Part shown: positions 10,794-23,563 of the stretch, in pieces | How positions within the stretch are numbered: position 1 is the stretch's first letter | Layout of the letters: each line of letters begins with the position of its first letter | DNA from: Gonapodya sp. JEL0774 | Taxonomy: Eukaryota > Monoblepharomycota > Monoblepharidomycetes > Monoblepharidales > Gonapodyaceae | DNA: 64,000 bases | Reading direction: 5' to 3' | NCBI GenBank assembly: GCA_027604505.1 | Contig: JADIIX010000030.1 | Coordinates: forward strand, 1 to 64,000 | The notes under the pieces: model-generated | What the model saw: the letters and a program-made list of their open reading frames with translations, nothing else | The model's database searches: none | What the model was told of the DNA's origin: nothing | Position numbers and translations under genes: made by a program

Positions 10794-11772
10794 CTATTCG
10801 TGTAGCTCGGTTGGAGGTTTATGCGGACGGTTGTAGGAATACTTTGAGGAGAAATAGGGACGCGGAAGAGGTTTGAGTCTGAGTAACGACAGGTCCTTCC
10901 GCCGATGTATCTTCGTGACCAAAACTCTTACCGGGGGGTACTCGTGATCTAAAGTGTAGTCCCACCAGAGGTCGAAATCCTCGGGATCCTCCGCAGGGTC
11001 CTTGTAAGGAGGAAAGTCTTCTTCTCTGACGAGCACAATCTCGCCCGTTTCTTCACCAGAGGAAGCAGGCGCGGCTTCAAGAGAAGGCTGGAGACATGTA
11101 ATACAAAGTTACCGTACAATGAAGCACATCTCTCCCAACGCGGACACGAACCACTGCAGGGACAGCAGGCTTGCTGAAGGTTTCGGGAAGGTCCACAGTT
11201 TCCGTGGTGGGAGCGGGTTTGTACGATCGGAGGGCGTTCACGTAGATGGACTGCACAAAGTCCGCCTCTGTTTCCGAAAACAAATCATGAAAACTTCGTC
11301 ATTGGCATCCGAGGAGGAGCAAGTAGCAAACCTTCAGCGCGCTTGGGTGTAGACGAAGCGAAACCACGGGATCCGATAACTGGACGGACAAATCGCCCCG
11401 GAGCCTACAATGTGAGTAGAAAACCCTCTAGATTGAGACCAGTAATTGCCCACACGATCAAACAAATCATCATCCATTCGGTGCCTGAATCCAGACCCGG
11501 CTCCTCGATATATCTGTCATCCTCCATCAAGAAACGCTGCAACACTCCCCGACCCTATGTCATCGGCCCAGTACCGAAAATGTTTGTCTACCATGTCCTC
11601 GCCATGCATTATCTTCAATTCCACGCTCCTTCTGGCTTGGGTTGGTGATGCTGAATGCGTTGTCTTCCTCTCGCCATGGAAGAGTACCAGCCGTCGCATC
11701 TCCCAAGAAACTCACGAGCACCGCCTGCGCTCTAGCGAGGGACGCCCAGCTTCCTGCGCTTCGTGCGAACAT
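10794..11772 (-). CDS. ATP14: Mitochondrial F1Fo-ATP synthase subunit h (Atp14-like)
   Basis: Exons 11772-11716, 11404-11332, 11267-11155 and 11087-10794 join in phase (about 178 residues). The first two exons form a basic, Ser/Arg-rich presequence (MFARSAGSWASLARAQ, then GRFVRPVIGSRGFASS), as expected for matrix import. The core ADFVQSIYVNALRSYKPAP matches subunit h, where an LYL-x-x-LK-x-YKP-type motif is conserved. An acidic tail follows, as in yeast Atp14. A good GTAAG donor at the PP codons near 10935 suggests an optional further intron; using it would change the last residues and end the frame at 10819. Subunit h sits on the peripheral stalk of complex V. An upstream ATG at 11823 is possible but less signal-like. 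Confidence 0.75.
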
Positions 11773-11911
11773 CTTGCCAGCTACGAACCAAGTCGATAGC
11801 AGAAAATTGGCAACCCTGTGCACGGTCCCACATATGAAACAAGTTCACCACATACTTATGCAATATGTCTGCAGGCTATTTACATCCGCGAGAGTATATG
11901 TTCAGAACTAT

Positions 11912-14900
11912 CTAATGTCCAGGTAGTACCTCATTTGTATGATGACCGTTCTCCGAGCTCGTCCCAACATTCTGTCCGATTAAATGTGCAACCTCTCCGA
12001 CAGTTTCGGATCCAGATGGTGCGAAGGCACCTAATAAACCTGCGACACTTTCGCCATTAGAATGCGTTGGTATTGTAGCCCCAGCCGAACTCTGGGCACC
12101 AACATCGGTTGAACTGGTGGTAAACGAGCCCAACTTGGGTGGCGGCCCAATTACAGGCATGGGCCATCCCGAAGCAGGTATCTGTGATAAATCGCGTGTG
12201 TCTTTCAGTTTAGACGGTTTCCGGCCCACTCTTGATTTGATTTGGGGCAGTTGCTGAGGTGGTCGGGTTCCCCCACTGCCATCAACCAAAGGGATTGAAG
12301 AAGACGTAGTTAGAGGCATGGTGGACGGCAGTTGTGCTTCGGGGATGGTGGTTGAAGTGCCGAGAGTCACGGAAGGTCCAGACGCCATTGGGAATATCAG
12401 GTGACCCCCCTGCTGCAGTGGAACTGAAATGCCGTTGAAGGTTTGGCCACCTGGCATGGTAAATGGCATAGGTCGAAAGATACCGCTTGTTGATATTGGA
12501 ACGGGAATCGGGGCATGTGTACCGATTACACCGGCGGTTGCTGGTGCCGAACTCGAAGACACTCCAGGATTGATTCCATTCGGCAACACTGCACCATCAA
12601 CATCTTGTGTATTGCTGCTAATCTCTGCTCGGCCGGGAGCAGAAATTTCTTTCGGCCTCTTAACGGAAGAAGGCCGATCTTCGCTGTCGAGTTTCCGCTT
12701 CATCCCACCGGTATGAATCCTGTCGTCAGTCTCCTTCCTGCCAGAGGCAATGGAGCCATCATTTTTGGACGCACTCGTATTGCCTCCGTGGCCTCCCCCC
12801 GCGCTTACTCCTGTCACAGGTATGGGCGACCCCGAGCCCGCCAGTCCGGTCACCCTCCGCTCCTCGCCTGACACAGGAAGGGAACGTCCAAGGACTGGTG
12901 ATGTACCCGTTGGTCGAGGCCTGACTCCGACAGAATGGAAGGTACTTGCTGGTGCCATAACCCCCGGTATGCCTCCAATGGTGGTTGGCAAGCCAATTGT
13001 TGTCGTGCCTGTCACGGAAGTGGACGCCGCAAAGGCCATAGTGTTCGGAAACACACTAGCTGAAGAGAATGGTCCACTGAACCTGGCAAGGGCCGGATTC
13101 TTTTCCAGAGTGCCTGGAGGTAATTGGGCAAATGCGATTCTCCACTTCTCGTCCATTTCTGGTTGCATGCCGCTGTTGAGACCCTGACTTCCAGGCGGTA
13201 ATTGACCTAGAGTACCCGGCAACGCCGGACGGAAATAGTTGCCATGGTTATAGTTCCCCACATATGCAGGTGACCCGCTAGGCATAGTTCCATGCCCATT
13301 CGCTTGCTGCCCTGATGGTCCGACAACAGTACCCCCGATTACGAGCGGCCTCACTGGAATTGGCTGTTGGAAGGGTGGCAGGTTCGTCCTTCCAATGTAT
13401 ATCCCCTTCGCAATATCTGCCTGTAGCTTCTTGTTAACCTCATTGACCAGCTCCTTGGGACTGAAAGATTTGAACAGGGTCCCTTTTGGAGTGGTCAATC
13501 CAGATTCAGTATTCGAGGGACGATGAAGAGGTGTAAGTGACCCCGCAACAATCGGTGCCACCCGATCGGGGGAATTCACTCTGGACTCGGGAGCAGAATC
13601 GCCTCGCGAGATGGCACGGCTTCGGTCGGGTGAACCGGGCCTTGAAGGAGGACGCACCATGAGCTTGATCTTGCGTCTGGGTGATGCACTGGCCGATTCT
13701 GGAGCGGATACAGAAACTGAAGTGGAAGTTGGTGGCTCATTGGCTGCCATTGTATCATCCTCGAGAATCTTAACCGCATCTGCATGACTGGACAGCTTTC
13801 CATATGCATTCGCCGTTGCATTGAGGGATAAAATCGAGTCTTTAAGCTTTCTCACAGTTACTCCAGTGACCGGGATGTTTGAGATGTCAACGGGTTTCCT
13901 CGCTGGTCGTCTTTGTATGGTTGTGGGGGAAAGTCCAGGCATGAACGGTCGAGGCAGCAATTGACCTGAAGTTATTGGCCTAATCGCAACAGACGATGCA
14001 CTTTGCACTGGCGATTGACCAGTTTGAGCCGGGGGGTGTACCACCTTAACTCGACCCACAGTCGCAGGATGTATAGATGGTCCAATCACCACTGATCCTG
14101 CTGACTGAACACCTCTAGTAAGTTGAGCCATCGTTCCAGCTGGAACAGGTTTTCCAACGGCGGGCACTCCGACATGACTGGGCACAATGATGCTATTCCG
14201 AGGAAGCTTCGGTATGAGCTTGTTATCTTGCCAAACCTCCCCCTTCTCTTTAACGCCCGAGGTTTCGAGTGGCTGAGCTCTCCTCCGTGATCTTGTTGTT
14301 GGTCTCTCAGTTTCCTCACTGTCATCATCTCCCTGCAGAGAATGTCCCACATCATCGCCATCTTCTTCGAGCGCTTCTCCCTCGTCGTCATCGTCTGAAA
14401 TCCCTGCTGCATCTTTCCTGGCAGCATTCTTCCGTGAGACTGTTCTCCGCGGTATTAATCGAACTTCCCTCTTAGCAGATGCAGATGCTTTATCTCGGTC
14501 ATCCTCTTCTTCTCCATCCTCGTCCTCGTCCTCGTCACTCTCCTCTCTCCTCCTTCCTGTTCCTGCCGCTGCCGCACGCGCAGACGTGGTTATTATCCTC
14601 CGACCCTTTACGTTAATCTCTACAGCAGTCACAAGAGGCCGTCTGCGATTCGTCCGGGCAACTTCTGACCTTCCCCCTCTGCCAGAACGAACCTCATCCT
14701 CTGAATCACTGGGTTCTCGATTTCTCCGATGCATCCATCCGCTTTTGTGCGTGCCGCCTTCAGCTAAAGGAGCTCCCCACCGTCGTCGCCTGGTTCCGCC
14801 TGCTGTAGAATTCATACCCCTTAACTCCCAGCTCCTTTCACCACCCTCCTCACCTTCACTCGACCCTGTCTCGCTTGCACTCCAAACCCGGTTCCCAGAT

Positions 14901-17900
14901 AAACCTCGCCCACCCGCCCGGTCGTCATCTGTATCTTCGCTCTCCCCCGAAGTGTAGTAGTACCTCCTTCTTTTTGACCTCCTCGCCGGCTCAGGTGGTG
15001 AAGTACGTCTCGGTGGCTCATATCCCGCCACATAAGAGCCTCCAACGGAAATATCAATAACAGGTCGGGGGGGAGCAATCGTGATGCTGGCTCTAGCAAT
15101 GCGAGTGTCCACAGCGGACGACACAGCATCACGGCGAACCAACTCTTCTTCAGCGATTCGACCAAGCAGCTCAAGCGGAGACAAATCCACTTGAGTCGAA
15201 TTGACGATTGATGCATTTTCGACAAGTGCCGGTGCACCGTTCGCGGGAGGGGGGTGTGGCACTACGCCAAAGGTTGCCAACATATCTTGAAGTTCTGCGA
15301 CACGCCGAACGTGATCAAACTTGTCACGTGTATATTCGTCAAGGGCCAATTGAGATCTCCGGCGGAGGGACTCTACCTACCGTGCACAATTGGAGTAAAT
15401 GAAGAGATCGTTAATCGTATCCAATTTGCACATCCGTTAATGTGGATTCCAGAACAGACAGAGTCTTAAATCCCCACAAAACGTACCTCTTTCTCGAATT
15501 TCTCCCTGTACTCTACTTCAAGCTCCTTTTTGGCAATAGCGACGGGATTCTCGTCATCTCCATCCACTAGTTCAGACTCAAGGACATTCACAGTAAGGTC
15601 TGCCTCTATAGACGATGTGTTAAGACCTTCATTTTGTGGTGGCATTGTCTTCTCCACTGCCTCGACCGTTTCAAGGTTCGGCTGTGACTCTGATTCTCTA
15701 TCGATGGCACAATCTGACACAGAAGTGTCCGCAACCCTGGCTTGAGTAACGGCTGTCTCGTTTCCCTCATCGACTTCAGCGATTTTGGTCTCCGGAGACT
15801 CGTCTTGTGTTACTCCACTCTCTACCTCTGCTTCCACTACTTTTGTGCCACTCACAGCTCTGGAGTCGGCGGCTACGGTTCCCGACGTCATTGCTTCGGA
15901 AATGTCGTCAGCTAGTGCTTTGCATTTCTCCCTTATTTGCGGGTTCAGCTGTGTCAAAAAGGCCGGAGACGCGAGGAGGGATAGTGCAGAAGCAACGGAG
16001 ACGAGTTTAGGTGGCGATGACTAAGGTGACGAGTCCAGTGGAGCCAGGTGGTGAGCACAAATTTACGCTTCTACTTAACATTCTATGCGGCCATGAGTCT
16101 CACCTCGTCCACTTCTGATTCCATCCCGGGACCACTTGCCCCTTCCATACCGGCTCCGGGACTCTCGGTCGGCTTCTCAGTATCAGTGCATGCGTTGTCC
16201 AATTTTTTGTCACTGGAATTATTGTCCACGACCACATTCGTTTGTTCTTTGTCTGGTTCTTTGGTGGCCGACGGAACGTCATTAACATCTCTGCCAAAGT
16301 CCATGGCCTCGTCCTCGAGCCCTGTAGCCCACCCTTCTCCACCAAATAGCTCCATCAGATCTGGTTCATCATTCTCTCCTGCGACGGATCCCCGGCCTTC
16401 GCCTGTGCTGGGTCCATCCTTGTCTGTACTGTCAAATCCTTCTCCACTCTCCTCTTTCTCCAGGGTCTCCGAGATTGACTCCAATGTTTCACGATCTTTG
16501 CTGCCACCTTGCTCAGAGTTACTCAACAGTGCGTCTGAGGCGACAACCGACATCTCCGCAGTGATCGGTCTCCCCGACGTTGCACCGACTGGTGTACTAG
16601 AACTCTGACCTTCTTTTATGATCGACGAGTGGCTCTCATTGCCAGTCGGCGCCCCTCCACTCAAAGAACTCACTTCCAGAGACTGGCCTACTCCACCAGC
16701 TATAGTCGCTGCAGTTGTACTGGGCCCAGGCTTGTCTCCCGGCGGCAAAAATACCAAATCAATCCTCCAATTAGCTCGTTCACCCCACGTGAGAATCTGC
16801 TGTCTCGCCTGCGCAGAAAAAGCCTCTAAATTTTTTAGATGCGCAGCCACGGCTGGGGGAGGTGGGGGACCATAAAGGTGGGGCGCAGGGCGTGGAAAAA
16901 AAGGATTGAAATGTGGGGGAAATGGCGAAGGTGCTGTGAGCGGGTACTGGATTGTTGCAGGGTTGCTGCCATGTGGACGAATAGGCGGCCGCGCAGCAAA
17001 GTGTCGGGGTGGTAGCACACCGGTTTGTGTGTTGCTCCCGGTCGACGCAGGGACGGCAGTCACAGGTTTATTCCCGGACGGTGCATACTGACCGATAGAT
17101 GAGCGGCGAGAGGAGGTGTCCGAGAAGGGAATGGCAGAGGTCGCGGAAGTGATCGCTCCTGCCATGTTTGCAGGTGCATCCAATGTGCCGACAGTGGAAC
17201 TATTAGAAGCACTTTCACTTCCTCCCGGTCCCGTACGGTCAACTCGATCGCCTGTGGTGCCTTCTTTCAAGTCGGCTCCACTCCGTGATGATTGACTGTT
17301 CCCTTCTCCGCTTCCACGCTTGCCTTTGGCTCTCCCCCCACTACCTGAGAGCCCAGCCGCACCCGATAATTTTAATCCTAAGTTCGTTCCTGCGGTTGTC
17401 AGATTGGTTTGCGTTGGTCCCTTGACGTGTATGGATGGCCAAGCCGTGCCTGGTTTTGCAACGGGCGGGGATTCGGACACCGCTGCCGCCATTCCAGCGG
17501 CATCAGACTGAGTCGACGGTTGCATGTGATTCTCGGAGAGGCGGGGGGTGGTTGCGGCAACGGAACCTGGCTCGGTCGAGGGAACAACGCTTGGACCCGT
17601 GTTTGAGGGAGAAGATAGGGTGATGGAGGTCGGGGGAGAAATCGATAAAAGAGTGGTAGGTGGGGAATCTAGAGAAGGAGGAGGCTCCGATACTGATTGG
17701 GCGGGATTTGAGGGTACTGAAGTAAGAGGTTGTGAAAATGTCGAAATTTCAGCGACGGACGACGCATGTGGGGGTGAGGAAGTAGGCATTGGTGCAACAG
17801 ATGCATACGCTCGTGAGCGAGCAGTTACAGGCGTACGTGTGGTGACAGCAGCTTTCACTGCAAGTTGCGGTGTCGCCAAAACAGCAGCTGCTGCTCTGCG

Positions 17901-18014
17901 TGCAGATGAGCGCGTGGGACGGCTCGCAGGGGGGTTGTCCACAGAGCCTGCCTTAATAGATGAATCGGAGCCTTGTGATATTGCTGCCCCGGAAGGCGCA
18001 TCCTCCAAGTCCAT
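11912..18014 (-). CDS. Very large, mostly disordered protein of unknown function
   Basis: Three exons (18014-16104, 16020-15487, 15376-11912; the last may start at 15370) join without phase errors to about 1,970 residues. The ATG at 18014 follows an in-frame stop, which supports the start. Composition is dominated by Ser, Pro, Thr, Gly and Ala, with acidic runs (ESDEDEDEDGEEEDD) and basic clusters (RRSKRRRYYY, RRTVSRKNAARK) that could be nuclear localisation signals. Possibly folded islands are a helical stretch around YTRDKFDHVRRVAELQDMLA after the second intron and AHLKNLEAFSAQARQQILTW in exon 1. A SRVGRKPSKLKD segment near the C-terminus is faintly AT-hook-like. I recognise no domain. A nuclear regulatory or chromatin role is only a guess from composition. 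Confidence 0.8.
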
Positions 18015-19134
18015 TGAGCACCCCGAGCACCTTGAATTCAAGGGAACCGCTCAATCGGAACAACAGAAGGCTGTGCAGCGCTAGAAAAATCATCACCAAC
18101 ATAAGTTCAAAAAGTACGCAAAGAAGCTTTGATTCATCTGAAACAGCTCAAGAGGAAATTGATGCATCATAATCGTGGAACACCAGAGCTCCTTCTGCGA
18201 ACTGCAGGTTAAAAATTTCCACGATCTGCATTCACTGGATCCGACCCAGCAACGCCAACTTCGCTCTGGAAACCTCATATGGGAAAAAAGATGCAGGAAG
18301 CGATGTGTCGTGTGTCTCAATGATCTTTGGAATCTCCTTCTCATTCAGTCTCCTGACCACGATTTCCATCGGTGTTGCGCAGGCCTATTCATAAACCGCA
18401 TTCTGGCTCTGGTTCCATTTTGGTTTGCCGCATCAAGGTCTGCCGGGAGTCCAAAGGTTTCATTTGACCTCTTCCCCAAGCTCCATTCTCCCTCCACTTC
18501 CCACGAATCCCGGCTTCTTCAGCTCCTTGCATCCTCGGAGTCTCAACCAAGCTGTGGCGCTCACCTGCGCTCCTGTTAGGGACTGTTTTCACGCTCTTGT
18601 CAGTCCTGATGAAGGGTGGGCAGTTTCACAGGAAACCAACCGCTTCTCCACACAACCTGTGTTGTGGCGGAGGGCTGTGCCACACATCATATATTTTGAG
18701 CATCACTCTTGGGCACCTCTTATAGTAACTGAAAAGCACTGACAGGAAATACTTTCTCTATTATCGTTGTTGAAACTGTCGAGAGGGGAAGAGGGGAAGT
18801 ACAGTTGCCACCAGTGTGTTTGTGGCGGCGCACAAATGACGGCACCCACACATTCACACGAAATGACAGTCCATGTTACTGTCAGACACTGCTGCCAAAA
18901 ACAGTAATGGAAGATGACTGGTGCCTTCTGTGCCGCCTCTACTAAATATATGACCAGGCTACGCAAAGATGTTAACGCTCCTACAAAAAAAATGACCCGA
19001 TCTTGTTTCGTTTCCATTAAATCTACAGTTGCCTCTAATATCGATAATACAGTGATAATGCAAGGTCTATCATAACGTGATAGTACAATTCCTTCGGCCA
19101 GAAGAGTTAAAGATTGTGATCGCACATGACCGAA
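18015..19134. other. Gene-poor interval upstream of the large disordered-protein gene
   Basis: Over 1.1 kb there is no frame that I can defend as a gene. Short open frames exist on both strands (for example 18175-18579 on plus) but lack recognisable motifs. The interval should hold the promoter of the leftward large gene and the 3' UTR of the MTFP1-like gene. Confidence 0.45.
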
Positions 19135-20289
19135 TCAGACGTCCTTCTTCGTCTCTGACTGAGAATGTGTTGTCCGCTCATGTTCTCTTTCACCGAATCT
19201 GGTGCCACGAGACAAGCAAGTGGTTTGGTCGCGAGTGATTCAACGGATATGTGAGTCCATGTGGTGAGCAAAAACCAACTTACCCCAAATAAGAGAAAGC
19301 TTTCTCGACCGCCCATTCTACAGGGTGATCAAACAAGAATGGCAGGGCTGGCACGACTGATAAGCCGGCAATAGTTGGACCTGTGAAGCAATCCCGGTTT
19401 CACAATCAAGTCGGGTCCTGTCACAACATCGGGAATGCACAACCGACATACCCCATCGACGCAACACGACGTTTTTTGTGGTTTTCTTGAACAAGTTGCT
19501 CGCGAGGTGGACGGTTTGGTGAATGGTAAAGGCGGGGCTAATGCAATCAGGCAAAGTAGTGTGAACAATAAACTGATGACGAACTTTCGCACAGTTGAGT
19601 CAATATGACATGAATGTTTCACGGTAGCCAAGTCGATTTGACAAAGGCAGACAAAGTATGTGAGAATCCAGGGACAGTTTGCGCACTTGTGCTGTGTTTG
19701 GCACTGGCAACAGCTCTGTTCCTGTATGTGTGTCTTCCGAACACTCGGTCCCATGCTTTCTCACTGTGCAATCAACAAAATCCGTACCGAAAGCAAGGCC
19801 CGAACTCACAGTGCCATTGATGCCACACTCTGAAATACGGCTCTTTTCACCACCACCTCGCCGACATCGCGGTTCGTGGAGTTGGATTTGCGCTGCTCAA
19901 GATAGCCCGCAACAGAAACGTCAATTACCTGTTCACATGAATGTTAACGTTCTTGGTCCCACGCCCCACGAAGCAATCGCCTCGAATTCTCACCAAATAT
20001 GCCCATGACACACCGTAAGCAGCCCTGACGATAGAAGGAGGTACCACAGGCCTGAACGCTTCACCGACATCGGATGTATAAGCTTCATCATGTGTGAACG
20101 AATACGTTTCGAACAGGAATCAGATTCTTCGACGCACGTCCGTCCCAGTCTCTAAGGAAAGAAAAACTCACCCAAATAACGTGATGACGCCTTGGCGAGT
20201 CTTCCCAGTCGTCCCGCATATCCGAGGTATCGCAGTTGGTTGTCCGTGAGTTCCGGGTTGGTCGTTTTCTTGGTCTCCATAACGCTCAT
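19135..20289 (-). CDS. MTFP1: Mitochondrial fission process protein 1 (MTFP1/MTP18-like)
   Basis: Six exons join in frame. In order they encode TDNQLRYLGYAGRLGR, AYTSDVGEAFRPVVPPSIVR followed by GVSWAYL, a linker to KRAVFQSVASMAL, PAFTIHQTVHLASNLFKK then VLRRWG, PTIAGLSVVPALPFLFDHPV to VEKAFSYL, and a hydrophilic tail ending KKDV. These blocks match the animal and fungal MTFP1 family closely, including the RAVFQS-ASM and AFTIHQTVH signatures. The family is an inner-mitochondrial-membrane protein involved in organelle fission and membrane integrity. The ATG at 20289 gives MSVMETKKTTNPEL; a second ATG 9 bases downstream would also work. Junction phases were checked at RYL|AYTS, RRWG|PTI and SYLG|FGE. 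Confidence 0.92.
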
Positions 20290-21618
20290 GATTCAAAACG
20301 GTCAGAAAGAGGCAGTTCAGGGACGGAAGCTCGGCGTGATGACAAAAAAAAATGTGTGAGATGTGTTGAATGAAGTGGGGAAGTGGGGCACCTGCTGAGT
20401 GTGACCACAGTCGTCGGAGATTTTATGCAAAGTAAGTTGGAGCATCAGTCTCCGTGATTCGTTTACGCAATTTCAGGGGATCGATAATTTTCAAAGTGAA
20501 CACTTTACCTAAGAACTCAGCCAGAACCCACCCTTCACTGTCCATCCCGCTGCCAGGAGTTGACGCCAGGCAGCAGGTACGCGCTCGAGCCGTGAGCGAG
20601 CGGGCCACAAGGTTTTCCAACGCGAGCGGATTGCGTTATAACGAACTTGTGATAGTAAATTAAACATAGTATGTTTCATTTCTTATTGCTTCTGAGAAGT
20701 TCTTTGAAGCTGCCCATCGATCTGTGAATGATATCAATCGATCTCTGCAGCCGCCGCACTGCCTTCGATCGAAGCTCGATTCCACTGGCAACACTTGAAC
20801 TCGGAGATTTATGTGAGAGTTTATTCCCCTTGCTCATCGGTTTGCCGGAACTATGTTGACCCAACATAGTTGAGCTGGTTCGTTTCCGTAAGCAATTGCT
20901 GACAGACAATCAATCTATCTGGCTCAATCAACATCAAGTATCCTCTACCCCACCTGCATCACAGAATTCGTCGACACCAACAGACATTAATAAGTGTTTG
21001 GCCTGGGATGCGAATGTCGACTCCGGCCGGCAACAACAGTCGGCCACCCCACCTGCGTGACCGCTCAGCCTTTCAAGTCTCTTGGCTCTCTTCATCGGGT
21101 CAGATCCCCTCGTTGACGTCAACCAGCAGCATCGCAGCATTGTGTCACTCTCGCCCTCTCCAATCCACCTTACATTTTTTGGTGGAGAGTGAACTATCTG
21201 ATGTTTCGAAAACTTTTTGATCCAAACTTTGGTGTCACTATTCCTTCATTCCTTTCACCATCAACTTGTCTCATTGTTTGAGATTCCCGCTGTCATACAA
21301 GTCTTTATCCTCGCAAGGGGAGAAGTCTACATTGGGTCTTCTGCCTGCAGGTAGGGACCTGGTTCAGGGTTTGTCTGGCCTGATGTAGCTCTGAGCCACG
21401 AAGTACTGACTAGATTTTGGAGTTTTTACATTGCACAACTGTAATTTCCAACAGATGTGTCCTCGGAAAGTGTCTGCTTGTTTAGTTTATGCATCGAGTG
21501 CAGCAAGGTTGAGTGGAGCGTGTGTTATGTTGCTATTTCTCATTTATCATTATGCTGATTTAGAGTCTTGTCCGCGTGAAATGCATCCTATCGTAAAATA
21601 CTGATCCAGTGCAGGTAC
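20290..21618. other. Unresolved interval, possible small leftward gene
   Basis: No gene can be modelled with confidence here. On the minus strand 20676-20909 ends in a helical, basic segment (GIELRSKAVRRLQRSIDIIH) before a stop, and 20934-21140 is also open (MKRAKRLERLSGHAGGV). Intron-like GTGGGG...CAG segments occur between them, but no combination of junctions keeps both in one frame. A second minus frame at 20423-20620 ends DAPTYFA. These could be exons of one or two short genes or chance frames. Confidence 0.35.
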
Positions 21619-23457
21619 TCAGTTCTGCAATACCGATAAATCCCCCAACAGTGATCGCGCTCCGTGGAGGAACACTTCCGTTCCCTTTGCCTTCCATTTC
21701 ACTCCTTCGCGGCGATTTGCTGTGACAACTGCCCACTTGTGTGCGTGGGCATGCTCAAATATAGCATTTGGGTCCTCTCCACGTTGTCGACTTCGTGGTC
21801 GAAGTGTCCGAGTAAGCTCATCACTTGTCCTCTGCTGATGTACAACTGTAACGTGTGGAAGTTGGCGTGGGGGAGGAGTGCAAGGATCAAAGAGAGTGGG
21901 CAAGACAAAGTGACTTGAGGTCTCAAGGTCCCCGATCTTTGTCAAAGCGGTTACAATATCCAACCAGGCAATTTCACCAGTCAAATTCTCTTGCATGCTG
22001 TTTTGATTCGGATTTGTCTCAATGTCCCCGTCCAGAACCATTGCGTCACATGACTCTGATCTTTCTTTCACCATTTTCCTGACCGCCTCTCCAACCACCT
22101 CCCACGACTTGGTGTCTGAAGAAACCTGAAGAAAGTCGCACACTTCTGACCACGGCACAAACAGGCCTCTTGCGCGGGCTCGTTCCCGTGCATTGGCAAT
22201 GGTACCAATGATCGAGACGAGTTTCTTGATAACGTACGTTGTCGTCGAAAGATTCAAACTCGAATCATGAGGTACCAAAGAAAATCTCAAATGGTGCAAC
22301 AGAGGCTTTTGAGAAGGTACGCGGTCCATCAACTGTTCCTCCTCAACTTGCAACCTCATGGGATGATTTGCCTTAAGGGTGCCAACATGGATCAGAAGAT
22401 TTGCAGTGGATGCAGGATCCACTAACCACGGGAAACAGGAATCAACTGATGGTTCGAGTCTAGCTTCGGGTGAGAGAAACGAGACGTCGGACACGAGCCC
22501 GATAAAAGTAGTCACGTCAAGAACAGCAGTGGGCGCCACAATCGTCGAGTAGATCAACTGTCGGTCTGGTGTCGCATAAGCTCCATCTCGTGTAGCATAT
22601 GGATATCGGCGTTCCAACTTTGGTTGGCTGTGATTGTCTGTCCCTGTCTCGATCTCACAGCGAATTCCTATGTCTTCTAAATGCCCTATTAGCTGCTTCT
22701 CAAATTCGTGGTCAACAGAAGATTCGACAGGTTTAGACCATCGCGCAAACTTAAAAATGACGGCAGGCACAGTGTAATTGACGGGAAAGGCGGCGGCGGC
22801 GGCGAGGTAGGACTTTGCAATGCGAATAATTCGAGGCGGTTGATTGAAGAGATAGTCGGGTGGCGGTGCTTTGCCGGGACAGGTAATGTGGGCATCCTCG
22901 TCACAGTCCGGGAAAGATTGTTCCGAATCTGAATCCTCCTCCTGCAAGAGCTCAGCGCGAAGCCCTTGTTGATTCCTGACAATAACTTTAACCCAACGTC
23001 GACCTCCGTCTGCGACAATGTCGATTCGGACCTTCGACTGATGTGATGGTGCAAAAGGGACCCCATCCTTCGAGATGATGGTTTTAGACGGCAGAGAAAA
23101 CTGCCGATAAACTGCGACTGGATCGGTTTCGGATACAAGAGTCGACGCGACAGCCTCCAGGCTATCCAGAATTAACTTTCTCAGCTAACGTCTAATGCAA
23201 CCAATGCAACCTATATCATAGGCCACTCACTGTGGAACATTCGAGCATTTCACAGCTGAAAGCAGCGCATTGTAGTTGTCGCATTTTTGCATCACTCGTC
23301 TCAAAAACTTCATCTCGGCGTTGAGGAGACTAATGAAACGAGCTTTGCCGGTGATGTTCGGGATCCCATCCGCGCATTTCTTCGCCCGCTCAATCAGATT
23401 CTCGGCGAGTTTATACGGTGAGAAAGCGGTATCATTCTCGCTTTCCAATTCGTCCAT
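21619..23457 (-). CDS. DUF1308 / UPF0415 family protein (C7orf25-like)
   Basis: Two exons, 23457-23231 and 23179-21619, join in phase (595 residues). The N-terminal exon has a helical bundle (ENLIERAKKCADGI then EMKFLRRVMQKC) like the start of human C7orf25. The second exon carries the DUF1308 core: VLDVTTFIGLVSDVSF, HFVLPTLFDPCTPPPR and a C-terminal WAVVTANRREGVKW / EVFLHGARSL block, which has the look of a PIN-like fold. The protein is longer than the human one (about 420) because of inserts around positions 100-150 and 330-380. The biochemical role of the family is not established. The ATG at 23457 (MDELESEND) is the first in the frame after an intergenic gap. Confidence 0.75.
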
Positions 23458-23563
23458 CGTCTGTCCCACCAGAGACCAATTTCGGCGTACATATCAGCAC
23501 AACGCTGCGGCCCGGCACACCAACACCACAGCATTCCATCGTTTTCTTAATTACAGATTGTGA

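Noticed and set aside
18175-18579. Plus-strand frame of 134 codons
   Set aside because: No domain, no neighbouring exon support, and a composition like noncoding sequence.
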